The position numbers were made by a program, and so were the translations under genes. 64,000 bases of DNA. Origin: a virus. Below, piece after piece: positions 53,759 to 63,518 of the stretch. The stretch's first letter is position 1. Each line of letters starts with the position of its first letter. The stretch is from IMG/VR virus record IMGVR_UViG_3300025159_000134, positions 1 through 64,000 of that record; one strand, written 5' to 3'. Under the pieces are notes generated by a model. The model made no database searches, was not told where the DNA came from, and worked only from the letters and a program-made list of their open reading frames with translations.

Positions 53759-55906
53759 TTATTTTCTTTTTAAAGTATAACCACCAAACATATTTGCATT
53801 AGTAGTTGTAGTTGTTTTATTATCCTGTGCTTTCTTTTCAGCAACTTTCTTATTTACTTCTTCTACAGAATGTTTAATACCTTCTTTATCAACATAATAC
53901 TGCCCATCCCACTTGTAACCAAACATCTCTCTAACTAAATCTTTATTACCAGCTTCTCTACCTATACCAGCTATATCCTCAGCTATTTGTCTACGTAGTT
54001 TACCTTTAGTAGTTTGATATGCACCTTCATCAGCTGCTTGTCTATTTATAAAGTCTTGTTCTAATCCAACATTAATTTGATCTTTAGCTGTATCTGCTTG
54101 ATATTTAAATTGATTTTCTGCAATATCTCGTTGCGCTTTATCGCCCATTATATTAGATAAAGCTTTCTTCTTATTAATATCAGCACCTAACAAACTAGCA
54201 CGTAAACCACCAGTATTACCACCAGATGCTTCTGTTAAAGCTCTTTCTGTATTTTGTTGATTAAGTTGATTTAACATTCTAGCTTCATCAAATTGTGCAG
54301 GACTATATCTACCTTCCATTCTAGCACCTCTTGCAGTTACACCTCTTTTCAAATTCTTTAAATCCATAATATTACTAGCAACAGGTGCAAATTCAGCAGC
54401 TCTACTAGCATTATTACCAAGGAAATCTAATCCACGCCCTGCTAAAGTTTTTCTTTTTATATTCTCTAACATTGTAGTATCAAAAGTTGAGGGTACTGTA
54501 CTTACAGTTGGTTTTTTTAAATTAGATGCAGCTAATTGTTGTTGCTGTTGTAGTCCACTTGCAGTAGGTAAAATTGCACTATCTAATGTAGGTCTATTTC
54601 TATTTTGAATACTAAATGGATTATATGCTTCACTAAATGATTGCGTTGAAGTTACTGGTTGATTTGTAGTATAATCAGGTAATACTTTACCACCATAAGC
54701 AAAATCAGATTGTCTTAAACCTGCATTTTGACCTAATACATATTGATGATTTGCATCTGCCATTCCTTTACTACCCTTACCAAAAATAGAACTAACTAAT
54801 GCTGTGCCACCTTTTATCATATCCATTGGATTACCTGTAAGAATACCTTTTCCTAAATCAGCTGCACCTCCTACACCTTTCATTAATCCAGCTTGTTTAG
54901 TAGCATTAATATCATATCTTGTAGCTCCAGAACTATCTACTGTTGAAGGTCCAAATATATCTTGACCAGCAGCTAATAATCCTTGAGCTGCTCCTGCTAC
55001 ATCACCTAAATCACCCATTGGAGATTTTGAAGTAGCTGGTGAAGATGGTTGAACATTAGGTTTAACAGTTGCTAATGTAGGATTTACTGTACTACCTTGC
55101 ATTGAAGTTATACCTGAAGTATTACCTACTAATGCTGTTTGTGGTTGTCTCATTAATTCTCCACCTAATGCATTCCAATTAGCCCCTTTACGTAAAGGAA
55201 CTCCCCATTCTTTATTAGCTTTAATAGCATTTTGATTAGCAATCATTTCTTCTGTTCCTTGTGCACTCAAAGCATTATTTTGTTTAGTATTTACTGGTCC
55301 AGGTGTATTTTTCATAAAATATGCTGCTTCTGCAGGTGACATTGGTTTAGCACCACCACTAGTACTTCCTTGTAAATTTAATTTTAAAACTCTATTAGGT
55401 ACTATTGAATAATTTCCTTGACCATCTACTACAATTGATCTATCTTTTGCTTCATCTACAAATTTAATATTACTTTGGAATTGTCCTTCTGGTCCAGATA
55501 TATTCATGCCTGGTTTTAATATAGGATCTTCACCACCTATAGACCCACCATAAGCCATTTGTTGTTGTCCTTCCATCATTTCTGGTGGTATTTGTTCCAT
55601 ACCTTCCATATCTTGTGGTTGCATCATTTCTTGACCTTGACCTTGTTGTATAAATTGTTCCATACCTTGTGGTACTTCACCACCCATTTGATCAGGTATT
55701 TGTTGTGATTCATTTTGTAAGGATTGTTGCATCTTAATATACTCTTGAGCATCAGCTAAGCGTTGCATTAACTCTTCTTTAGTATCATTAGAATACTTAT
55801 CCTTTCTGTCTTTAAATTTGTTTTCTATTGCTATAGAAGCTTGTGCAAAACTTTTCCCTTTTATATATGGAGGAAGGTTAAACATTTTAATTAAATTTGC
55901 TTTCAT
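53759..55906 (-). CDS. Virion structural/cargo protein (715 aa), Gln/Met-rich with YGG motifs
   Basis: An N-terminal basic helical region is followed by a low-complexity Gln/Met/Glu/Pro stretch (about 60-120; many MEQ, QGM and PPEM repeats). It has two YGG-type motifs, QMAYGGSI (about 118) and DFAYGGKVL (about 400). The central region is rich in Gly/Ala (GAAQGLLAAGQD; GMIKGGTALVSSIFGKG). The segment GNYSIVPNRVLKLN resembles the C-terminal tail of the next protein upstream. It is probably part of the virion interior or tail. No enzyme motif. Confidence 0.6.
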   Translation of the reverse strand: MKANLIKMFNLPPYIKGKSFAQASIAIENKFKDRKDKYSNDTKEELMQRLADAQEYIKMQQSLQNESQQIPDQMGGEVPQGMEQFIQQGQGQEMMQPQDMEGMEQIPPEMMEGQQQMAYGGSIGGEDPILKPGMNISGPEGQFQSNIKFVDEAKDRSIVVDGQGNYSIVPNRVLKLNLQGSTSGGAKPMSPAEAAYFMKNTPGPVNTKQNNALSAQGTEEMIANQNAIKANKEWGVPLRKGANWNALGGELMRQPQTALVGNTSGITSMQGSTVNPTLATVKPNVQPSSPATSKSPMGDLGDVAGAAQGLLAAGQDIFGPSTVDSSGATRYDINATKQAGLMKGVGGAADLGKGILTGNPMDMIKGGTALVSSIFGKGSKGMADANHQYVLGQNAGLRQSDFAYGGKVLPDYTTNQPVTSTQSFSEAYNPFSIQNRNRPTLDSAILPTASGLQQQQQLAASNLKKPTVSTVPSTFDTTMLENIKRKTLAGRGLDFLGNNASRAAEFAPVASNIMDLKNLKRGVTARGARMEGRYSPAQFDEARMLNQLNQQNTERALTEASGGNTGGLRASLLGADINKKKALSNIMGDKAQRDIAENQFKYQADTAKDQINVGLEQDFINRQAADEGAYQTTKGKLRRQIAEDIAGIGREAGNKDLVREMFGYKWDGQYYVDKEGIKHSVEEVNKKVAEKKAQDNKTTTTTNANMFGGYTLKRK

Positions 55907-55909
55907 GTT

Positions 55910-56779
55910 TTATATTTTTATTCTATTTGAAAATATGAATTTACCAGTTTTAAAGTTATAAGCTGACTCCCCTTGTTCTATTGTGTTTATTTTCCCATTA
56001 GCACCTCTACCTATTGGTACACCTCCTAATGGATTTTGCGAGTGTAGCCCTCCTGTATTATAAGTATTAAAATTCCTTCTATATAAAGAATTATTATTAG
56101 ATTGTTTTAAATGTGATAAGTCTTGGATATTACCACCTAGTGCAAACTGTATCTGATTTTTCTTAACAGATTGTTTAGCTGCTGTATATAAATCATTTTT
56201 ACTTAATTCATCTGTATAAGCATTCCATCTATCTGTTTCAGGAGCAGATTTATCTATTTCAGGATAAGTATGACCTTGCTCTTGATATCTTTCATAATCT
56301 TCTTTAAATCTTTTCTCTTTTAACTTCCTTTGTTTTTTATCAGGATCAGCTTGATGATTCTCTGACCAAAATTCTGGTATAGATTGTTCTCCTTTCCAAA
56401 TCTTACTAAAGTCAGATTTAGGATGTTCTATATGATTTGCTAAAAATAATACAGATTGTTGTTGAGGTGTTAATTGTCCAGCATCTAATTCTGAACCAGC
56501 AGTAGCATCTTTTAACCAAGAAGGTATTGGATATCCCTTTTTATTATATACATTAACAGCACGTCTTGCTGCAGTTATACCACCTTTATTTTTACCTGTT
56601 TCAAAATGATAAAGTCCTGAACCATAATTAGTTGGATCACCTTCATCCTGAATACTTTTAGTATCAAAAGTACGTTTAGTTTCATGGTTTGATATAACAT
56701 CAAGTAAATGGAGGTACTGTTGTTTAGTACCCCCTTTTTCCTTAATTAATTGATTAATGAGTCTATTTAATTCGTCCAT
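55910..56779 (-). CDS. Putative virion-associated lysozyme-like / peptidoglycan-degrading protein
   Basis: A 289-residue protein. The N-terminal part (HLLDVISNHETKRTF, DPTNYGSGLYHFETG, GGITAARRAVNVYNKKG; about residues 24-80) resembles the lysozyme-like/transglycosylase domains in tail proteins of Bacteroidota phages. The Glu of NHET is a candidate acid. Further on are a FALGGNI motif and a C-terminal GGVPIGRGANGKINTIEQG...FIFSNRI tail, found in similar form in the 715-aa protein. Likely role: local cell-wall digestion during entry. A Bacteroidota-type promoter lies directly upstream. Confidence 0.5.
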   Translation of the reverse strand: MDELNRLINQLIKEKGGTKQQYLHLLDVISNHETKRTFDTKSIQDEGDPTNYGSGLYHFETGKNKGGITAARRAVNVYNKKGYPIPSWLKDATAGSELDAGQLTPQQQSVLFLANHIEHPKSDFSKIWKGEQSIPEFWSENHQADPDKKQRKLKEKRFKEDYERYQEQGHTYPEIDKSAPETDRWNAYTDELSKNDLYTAAKQSVKKNQIQFALGGNIQDLSHLKQSNNNSLYRRNFNTYNTGGLHSQNPLGGVPIGRGANGKINTIEQGESAYNFKTGKFIFSNRIKI

Positions 56780-56786
56780 ATTCTTG

Positions 56787-56818
56787 CAAATATATAAAAT
56801 AATTGTATTATTTCCAAA
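56787..56818 (-). promoter_or_regulatory. Bacteroidota-type promoter, near-leaderless, for the lysozyme-like gene
   Basis: On the minus strand TTTG (56818-56815), 20 bp, and TATATTTG (56794-56787) match the Bacteroides -33/-7 consensus. Only 7 nt separate the -7 box from the ATG at 56779, so the transcript would be leaderless or nearly so. It lies in the only sizeable intergenic gap of the late arm (56780-56862). Confidence 0.55.
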
Positions 56819-56862
56819 TGTTTTTTCATATTATTTATAACAATAATAATTATTATACGTAA

Positions 56863-59800
56863 TTAATCACTATATGCTATAATAATATCATGAAGTATTA
56901 ATTTATAATTTGATGTATTATCTAATTCTAATTTTAGATATATCCAAGGATTTCTAATTCTACTTCTTTTATCTCGTGGTATTTCAGCTTTCCATTCTCT
57001 AAGTTTACGTCTAAGATTTTTATCTCTACCTACTATTAATGGAATTCTACCAGAATTCTGATATTCATTATAAGCTTGAATATGTGTAAGTGTTTTATCA
57101 GGTTGATCTATATCATTTAAATATAATTCTGAGTTATAGAATATAGAATCATAAACTACTGAAGAATCACTTTCTGGATTTACTAATAATGTTATATAAC
57201 TAGGTTGATAACTTCCATAGAATCTATTATATAGACCTTTACCATGCTCATAAAGAGAGTTATTAGTATAAGCTAATGATAAAAACTTATCACCTTTGTT
57301 AAGATACATAGATGGTTTATATGTTTTTAAATCAACAAATTGATCTATATTTTCATTAAAACATCTAGTGAATGATTTATCCCCTTGAAGTAATGTGAAA
57401 TATACATCACTATTAAGATTATCATAACCACATATAACACCTGTTCTTAATATAGGATTATCTATTTTTAATAAATCATATTTATAATTATTATTAAAAT
57501 ATGTATGTAAACCTTTTGTATCAGTTAATGATACTGCAACATTATCAGGGATTCTACTAATATTTTTATTTAAAGCATCATAATAATATAATCCTCGTTT
57601 AGTTGGAATAACTCCCCATTTATTAATAGAACCAGATTTAGTAGTAATATAATTATAATCATATAATATACCACCTGTACCTAATTCTAAACCTATACCA
57701 TCACTTCCTTGTACTTGTACTCTAGGATTAATTGATATAGATGCTATAGCTTCATCTTGAAACGCATATATAGTATCATTAAATGAAACAATACTATTAA
57801 TTGGACCATATTTACCATTTAAATCCATTACTTCATTAGGAAGAATATCTGTCCAACTATCTACTGATTCATTTGGGATTTTTAATTTACTAGCAGTAAT
57901 TCTACTATCAAAATTTTTAATTCTTTTAAAATTAAAATCTACACCAATTGCTTTAACTAAACTAGGTTGTTGACTATATACTTTATTATATTTATGATAT
58001 TCTTCATTATTAGGTTGGAATCTTGAATTCCATGTAGATAATGAAATATCATTTCTATTTTTTAAATCTATAGAAGTTTCTAATAAAACAGAAACTAATT
58101 CAGTATGTTGATTAACACCTTTACTATAAGTTTCTACGTCAGTTTTACCTATACGCATAAATTTAAATACTTGAACATAAGTATCACCAGCTGAGTCTAT
58201 TTGAACAATATTATTGTCTATATTTTTAAAACTTCCTATTTGTAAATAAGAACTTCTCTTTTTATCTTCATAACTATTACCACCATAAATACCTGATAAA
58301 TAAACATCTGTATTAGGACGTACAAATTCAGCTACTAATACAGTATTAGGATTAGTTAATCCACTTGCACTATATAATTGTTCTAATGTTAATCTATTAT
58401 GAGGTTCTATAGTATCAGAATTACTTCCATTATCTGGAACAAAGGTAACACATTTAGCACCATATGAATTTACACTAATAATAGCTCTATCATTAGTTCC
58501 AGTATCAACATATCCATCACCATTACATCGTTCTTGTACACCATCTGAAAGAAGTCCCTCTAAAGTATTTTTATAAATATATTGAGCATTATTATTATAT
58601 GTAGTATTACCTTGTCCACGTTCTGTTAATTCAGGAGCACCATAAATAGAATATACTTTTGGTGTTGGTGCAGGTATAAATTGAGTAAATTCTCTATTAA
58701 ATTGATTAAAAGATACTGTTTTATCTGCATCACTACCATTAGCATCAGATATTAAACCTCGTAGTATTAAACTTTTGATATTATCATTAATAGGTATATC
58801 AGTTCCTCCAGAAGTATGAGGTGTTAATTTACCAGTTACTTGTCCTTCTAGTAATGGTACTTTATTAACTACACTACGTTCTTGACCCCACCATGAATTA
58901 AAAGTATTAACAGCTCCACCAATTACATTAAATTGAGTAGCTGTATTTACATTAATAGAATTAAACATAATCTCTGGAGAATACATTTGATACATTGTAG
59001 TATATTGATATGTATCTGCTTTTCTACGAGTATTACATCCTGCATTACTATCATATTGTATTTCTGTAAGTGGATTTAGATTAGCTGTATCACCAATTTG
59101 TGTAGCATCTCCATTTTTAAATTGCATATTCAATAAATTCGAATTTGCTTGTAATGGATTAATTTTTTGAAATGTTCTAATTAAGAAATTAGGTAACTTA
59201 GGTTGATTTTTAGAATCTATTCTTTTTTCTGTTACAGTTAATAAACTTGCATTTCTACTATCTCTAATAGTATTAACCATCATACCACTTAATATACCTT
59301 GACAAGTAATAGTTTTATCAGCAACAGTTCTTTCTGTTCGTAATATTCTATAACCTACAGGTCTATCACTTTCTTTCTCAAAATTATAATTATTTAACCA
59401 AGTATAAAATTCAGGTTTTAATGTAACTTCAATTGTATTAAAATTATTTTGTAAATTACCTGTTGGCATCTTATAATCTAACATCCATTGTGGAATAGAA
59501 GTTTGACCTAAATTATTATAAAATTCTACACCAAATCTATAAATTTCTCTATCTTTAAGAACTCTATAATCTTCTGGTTTATTTAAACTTTTTTGATTAA
59601 TTTTAAATTTAATAAATTTTCCTTCAGCTCCTAATACTGTTGAATTATATTGATATTTATTAATATCATATTTTAAATTAATTGCATCATGTTGAAGAGG
59701 TAGCACATAGTTATTATTAATAATAGTTCCACCAACTGGATTAATAACTGTAGCATTTGTTATACTATCAAATACTTGTGTAGTAGTAGAAGAAATAGGA

Positions 59801-60750
59801 AAACTATATGTTCTACAATCTAATTCTTCTGGTAAAATAAATTCTCTTGATTCTATATTACTTGGAAATAATCTACTATCTTTAGTTTCAATATGTTTAG
59901 GTACAATTGGATCAGATCCTAAAAATAACAATTCTTCTAATGATAAAGAAGCTATTGTAGAGCCATCATCATATATAGTTACACTAGATTGTCCACCTAA
60001 TTCTCTTTCATCTATTAGATGAATACTAGGTATCTCATTATAAGATGTATATTTAATAGCATATACTTTAATATGAGTATATGCTTTATCTAAATTATTA
60101 ATTTCTACTACTGGAGTTGCTCCTACTTCTTCATTAAGTTCACCACCACCTAAATTTAAACCTTTACCTAATGGTATTAATTCAGATAATGGACTTAATT
60201 TTGTTTGTGAAGCATTTAATCTATATAAATTATATCCATATTGGATCATACCTGCAGTATGTGTTCCTCCAGATAAGATACTGGTAATAGTAGGTTGTGA
60301 AAAATCAATATTACCAACTAAATTTATACTATTAGAAGGTAAATCAATTAATGCTTCATTACCTTCAATTTGTCCATGATTAATATTAATAGATCTAATT
60401 TGATGTTTACCATCTACCCAATATACTTTTTGAATATTTTCATTTTCATAATTGAATATAGCTTGAATAGGATTACTTGTAGAAAAACCTAAATTTCTGA
60501 CATAAAGTAATTTTAGTTGATACTCTGATAATAAAACATTATCTAATTTCCAAATACAGTCCATCCCTAAATTATCTGTAGAGAATAATATAATACTATC
60601 TCTAGTAGTAGTATGACCTATAATCTGTTGTGAATTAGATATATTAGGTAATAGACCATCATTTATTTGTTGGTCTATTTCTTGATCTGTTATGAATGAT
60701 AATTCTTGATTACCATATGTTATTTTACCTGCTAATGCTGTAGTACTCAT
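56863..60750 (-). CDS. Tail muzzle-like / large tail protein (1,295 aa), main part
   Basis: A large beta-rich protein with many repeats of the pattern hydrophobic-strand, turn, Tyr/Asp (for example GMDCIWKLDNVLL, QKVYWVDGKHQIRSIN, SFNDTIYAFQDEAIASI, GLYYYDALNKNISRI). This suggests propeller-like or stacked beta domains. Size, position after the neck genes and before the cargo genes, and content fit the muzzle/tail nozzle protein of crAss-like phages, which closes the tail tip. The N-terminal section that I expect in single-chain homologues is on the preceding short gene, so the protein appears split. Confidence 0.6.
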   Translation of the reverse strand: MSTTALAGKITYGNQELSFITDQEIDQQINDGLLPNISNSQQIIGHTTTRDSIILFSTDNLGMDCIWKLDNVLLSEYQLKLLYVRNLGFSTSNPIQAIFNYENENIQKVYWVDGKHQIRSININHGQIEGNEALIDLPSNSINLVGNIDFSQPTITSILSGGTHTAGMIQYGYNLYRLNASQTKLSPLSELIPLGKGLNLGGGELNEEVGATPVVEINNLDKAYTHIKVYAIKYTSYNEIPSIHLIDERELGGQSSVTIYDDGSTIASLSLEELLFLGSDPIVPKHIETKDSRLFPSNIESREFILPEELDCRTYSFPISSTTTQVFDSITNATVINPVGGTIINNNYVLPLQHDAINLKYDINKYQYNSTVLGAEGKFIKFKINQKSLNKPEDYRVLKDREIYRFGVEFYNNLGQTSIPQWMLDYKMPTGNLQNNFNTIEVTLKPEFYTWLNNYNFEKESDRPVGYRILRTERTVADKTITCQGILSGMMVNTIRDSRNASLLTVTEKRIDSKNQPKLPNFLIRTFQKINPLQANSNLLNMQFKNGDATQIGDTANLNPLTEIQYDSNAGCNTRRKADTYQYTTMYQMYSPEIMFNSINVNTATQFNVIGGAVNTFNSWWGQERSVVNKVPLLEGQVTGKLTPHTSGGTDIPINDNIKSLILRGLISDANGSDADKTVSFNQFNREFTQFIPAPTPKVYSIYGAPELTERGQGNTTYNNNAQYIYKNTLEGLLSDGVQERCNGDGYVDTGTNDRAIISVNSYGAKCVTFVPDNGSNSDTIEPHNRLTLEQLYSASGLTNPNTVLVAEFVRPNTDVYLSGIYGGNSYEDKKRSSYLQIGSFKNIDNNIVQIDSAGDTYVQVFKFMRIGKTDVETYSKGVNQHTELVSVLLETSIDLKNRNDISLSTWNSRFQPNNEEYHKYNKVYSQQPSLVKAIGVDFNFKRIKNFDSRITASKLKIPNESVDSWTDILPNEVMDLNGKYGPINSIVSFNDTIYAFQDEAIASISINPRVQVQGSDGIGLELGTGGILYDYNYITTKSGSINKWGVIPTKRGLYYYDALNKNISRIPDNVAVSLTDTKGLHTYFNNNYKYDLLKIDNPILRTGVICGYDNLNSDVYFTLLQGDKSFTRCFNENIDQFVDLKTYKPSMYLNKGDKFLSLAYTNNSLYEHGKGLYNRFYGSYQPSYITLLVNPESDSSVVYDSIFYNSELYLNDIDQPDKTLTHIQAYNEYQNSGRIPLIVGRDKNLRRKLREWKAEIPRDKRSRIRNPWIYLKLELDNTSNYKLILHDIIIAYSD

Positions 60751-60763
60751 ACTTTAAATAATT

Positions 60764-61546
60764 TTATTGAGGGTGTCCACTTCCTGGAACATATGGATTA
60801 TCATCTATAGGAGGACAAGTAGTCCCATATACTGCACCAATTGTTGAAGAAGTTGCACTCATATCTGTTGTAGGATATGCAACCTTTCCTTCTGCACCAA
60901 TATTACCTGAACCTAATAAACTATATACTCTATTATCTGTAATTTTAACATTACTTTTTACTCTTCTAAATGCTAAATTAATATTACATGGAGCAAACAT
61001 ATAATAATAATAAGTACCATCAAAATTAGAATCTACAACTGGAACTTCATCAGGTGGTAATTCAGGTTGAACTACTGTAGCTTGCACTGATAATGTAACT
61101 GTAGCACTTGATGTAGTATATCCATCATCTATTTGATATATAAAAGTGTCTGTTCCAACAATTCCATCTGTATTAATATAAGTAACTGTTTTATCAATAT
61201 TAATAGTTAAACTCCCTTTTGTAGGTTGTTGTAATATTGTAATAGTAACAGGATATACAAATACATCATTATTTAAAATTGGCATTATTAAAGTTGAATT
61301 CACTACTAAAGTATATGAATTTGCAATCGCTTGAATTGGTGGATTAATTTTACTTACTATTTCTATTCGTGGTAATACTATAACTAAATCATTACCTTTT
61401 TCATTAGTAACACTACCTGTTGATTGTGAATCAGTAGAAACTATACGTATATGTTGTCCTTCAAAATAAAATTGAGGTTGATGTTTACTTTTAGAAATAT
61501 CTTGATTAATACCACCAAATGTATATTTACTTAACTTATTTCCCAT
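60764..61546 (-). CDS. N-terminal muzzle-type segment with an inserted Ig/cadherin-like domain
   Basis: A 260-residue protein. It starts GNKLSKYTFGGINQDISKSK...FEGQHIRIVSTDSQSTGSVTNEKGN, which I take as the N-terminal segment of crAss-like tail muzzle proteins. Residues about 68-155 then form a bacterial Ig/cadherin-like unit: PILNNDV, TILQQPTKGSLTIN, DGIVGTDTFIYQIDDGYT and SATVTLSV, in the order seen in Big_9/tandem-95 repeats. A Gly/Ser/Thr-rich tail ends the protein. The start overlaps the previous stop by one base. Such domains on tails often bind carbohydrates or host surfaces. Confidence 0.6.
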   Translation of the reverse strand: MGNKLSKYTFGGINQDISKSKHQPQFYFEGQHIRIVSTDSQSTGSVTNEKGNDLVIVLPRIEIVSKINPPIQAIANSYTLVVNSTLIMPILNNDVFVYPVTITILQQPTKGSLTINIDKTVTYINTDGIVGTDTFIYQIDDGYTTSSATVTLSVQATVVQPELPPDEVPVVDSNFDGTYYYYMFAPCNINLAFRRVKSNVKITDNRVYSLLGSGNIGAEGKVAYPTTDMSATSSTIGAVYGTTCPPIDDNPYVPGSGHPQ

Positions 61547-62277
61547 TAGTTATATCTTTTAATTCTTTCTTGACCACCAGTACCTTTATAGAAACTATTA
61601 TGTGCTTGGTCATTAATAATGAGTCTATTAATAGTATTCATTATACTTTGTAAATGATCTGTACCTTGTAATTTTAAAGAAGTATCAGCACCACCCATAT
61701 AGAAATGTCTTTTCTGTTCTACATATTGAAAAGCTTTATCTGTAATTTTACCTATTAACCAAAGAGGTTCCATAAATCTATGTAATACATAATATTCAAT
61801 AGCTAATAAAGTTTTTTGTTCATTAGGTATTAAAGGATAACCTTCTTCATCTACTGGTAGAGCTTGATAACTTACTTGAATATAACCATTAGGAATTGAT
61901 GTAAATATGACACCATTCTGAATAGTATATGTATATTCATAAGGTACTGTATTATCACTATTAGGTTCACAGTTAGCTCCATTATGATATATATCTGTTG
62001 CATATCTTAATGCAATAGCACCATCATCATAATTTTCTAAATTATTAATAATTCTAATCCCTCTAATTTTAATAGAATTTAATGGAATAGCAGATTTATA
62101 ATTTTCTACTTTAATAGGTAATGACACTTTATCCTCAAAAGATAATGGTGCACCTATTAATCTAATAGCTTCAATTACATGTTCTGCAGCTTCTTCATAA
62201 GTTAAATCAGTTGCTAAAGGATGTCTTAATACTTTCCAAAGTATTGTTTTAAGAGAAATTGTGGTACCGTTATACAT
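61546..62277 (-). CDS. Neck/tail ring protein (P22 gp4 / tail tubular-like)
   Basis: A 243-residue protein with the helical-beta-helical layout of gp4/tail tubular A-like connector proteins. Helical EEAAEHVIEAIRLIGAP comes near the start. A beta middle follows (IKVENYKSAIPLNSIKIRGIRII, GVIFTSIPNGYIQVSYQALPVDEEGYPLIP), then C-terminal helices (LAIEYYVLHRFM). Such proteins form a ring between portal and tail. The QALPVDEEGYPLIP segment is common in phage neck proteins. Located between two other small neck-region genes and the muzzle. Confidence 0.6.
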   Translation of the reverse strand: MYNGTTISLKTILWKVLRHPLATDLTYEEAAEHVIEAIRLIGAPLSFEDKVSLPIKVENYKSAIPLNSIKIRGIRIINNLENYDDGAIALRYATDIYHNGANCEPNSDNTVPYEYTYTIQNGVIFTSIPNGYIQVSYQALPVDEEGYPLIPNEQKTLLAIEYYVLHRFMEPLWLIGKITDKAFQYVEQKRHFYMGGADTSLKLQGTDHLQSIMNTINRLIINDQAHNSFYKGTGGQERIKRYN

Positions 62278-62282
62278 AGTTA

Positions 62283-62789
62283 TTATTTTTGATATAGCAA
62301 GAAAGCATCAAAGTTGTCTTTATTCTCATCTTTTATTCTTGCACTTAGTTGTCGTTGAAATTTTCTATTTGGTTTGAATTTAAGTAAACTTCTATTTTTA
62401 AGTTGTGACTTAAACTTTTTACAATAAATTCTGAATACATATCCAGAACTATGTGAATTACTATGCCTTACTAATAATTTTTTTTCTTTACATTCAGGAT
62501 TAGAAGCCCATAAATCTTTTGTAGCTTTAAAATCTATTGGTATATTACTAATTAATTTACCATTAACAATTTTGGGTTTTCTTTTATCTTTTTTAATGAC
62601 AATCTCAAATCCAAGATAAGGTATTTGATATATCATATTATCTTCAATAATAAGATTAATTATTTCATTATTGTATTCTGTAATAATCTTACTATATATA
62701 TCTTTAGATATTTTATTATTTTTTGTATAGAATTTATAATAGTCAGCAATCCCGTAGTCTCTTTTGGCTTTATGAACTCTCTGCATCAT
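62283..62789 (-). CDS. Conserved-looking small late protein
   Basis: A 168-residue strongly basic protein (KPNRKFQRQLSARIKD, KLLVRHSNSHSSGYVFRIYCKKFK), likely with a beta core. The start overlaps the upstream stop by 20 nt. A second Met follows directly, so the start is uncertain by one codon. The basic character suggests contact with nucleic acid or with an acidic portal surface. The location within the neck gene block suggests a structural or assembly role, but no family is assigned. Confidence 0.55.
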   Translation of the reverse strand: MMQRVHKAKRDYGIADYYKFYTKNNKISKDIYSKIITEYNNEIINLIIEDNMIYQIPYLGFEIVIKKDKRKPKIVNGKLISNIPIDFKATKDLWASNPECKEKKLLVRHSNSHSSGYVFRIYCKKFKSQLKNRSLLKFKPNRKFQRQLSARIKDENKDNFDAFLLYQK

Positions 62790-63459
62790 TAATCTTATCT
62801 TCAGGTATTTGTTTAGTTCTTAAAATATCACGTATAATTTCCTCTCTTATTAAATCAATATAATGAGGTTGTAATGGATATGCAGATTCATCTACATCAA
62901 AACATGCAACTGGTGTATCACCACAATCACAGCAATTATTATAATTCTGTAAACTTAATGGATCTTCAAATATTCCAGTAATAGTAATACATTCTAATAG
63001 TTTATAATCATCAGCTTTACTATATGCATATATATAATTATCTACATCTAAAAAAGCATATATAGCTTTATTGAATGGAGCATTTTCTATATAAGCAGCT
63101 TTATCCTTAGTAATAAAATTAAATGGTATAGCCAACTTAGTAATAGGTTTTACTTTAGTTATAGCTACTTTACTATGTAATTCTATTGGTATAGGGATAG
63201 GTTGAGTACTACGTAATAAACTACCACAAGAATAATCTACACTACATTCATTAATAGATACTTCTTCCATACTTAAACATAAAGTTTGTGTAATAGAATT
63301 ATCTACTGTTTTTTGATAGTTATTTAAATCTTGTCTAAGATATTTAGCACGTTTTATATTATATAAATAGATGATATATCTATCATCTAATTCATTATCA
63401 TCAGAATAAGCTTTAATAGCCTCTCTAATATCATTAGTAATTTCATTTATTTTCGCCAT
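62770..63459 (-). CDS. Neck/ring structural protein
   Basis: I start at ATG 63459 (MAKINEITNDIREAI, 229 residues) rather than the upstream frame start at 63486, which lies in the terminator region. It has a helical N-terminus (EITNDIREAIKAYSDDNELDDRYII), a beta-rich central part (PIPIELHSKVAITKVKPITKLAIPF) and a Cys-rich turn (NCCDCGD). A C-terminal helix follows (HYIDLIREEIIRDILR). This layout resembles ring proteins encoded next to the tail tubular gene in crAss-like phages. The Cys cluster may be structural. Function by position. Confidence 0.55.
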   Translation of the reverse strand: MAKINEITNDIREAIKAYSDDNELDDRYIIYLYNIKRAKYLRQDLNNYQKTVDNSITQTLCLSMEEVSINECSVDYSCGSLLRSTQPIPIPIELHSKVAITKVKPITKLAIPFNFITKDKAAYIENAPFNKAIYAFLDVDNYIYAYSKADDYKLLECITITGIFEDPLSLQNYNNCCDCGDTPVACFDVDESAYPLQPHYIDLIREEIIRDILRTKQIPEDKINDAESS

Positions 63460-63472
63460 AATTATAAAAATT

Positions 63473-63513
63473 AAAACCCTCCCCACAACTTTTTAAGATG
63501 TAGAAAGGGTTTT
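63473..63513 (-). terminator. Terminator-like inverted repeat between the exonuclease and the neck genes
   Basis: AAAACCCT (63473-63480) and AGGGTTTT (63506-63513) pair over 8 bp with a 25-nt loop. On the minus strand the stem is followed by AATTTTTATAATT. The loop is long, so activity is less certain than for the hairpins at 15394 and 33776. Confidence 0.5.
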
Positions 63514-63518
63514 GTGTA

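Noticed and set aside
54540-55700. Repetitive Gln/Met-rich stretch as a tandem DNA repeat or CRISPR-like array
   Set aside because: The repetition is of codons within the 715-aa protein. There are no regular spacers or identical DNA repeats.
60764-61546. Diversity-generating retroelement target in the tail-tip gene
   Set aside because: No template repeat or reverse transcriptase gene is visible in the window.
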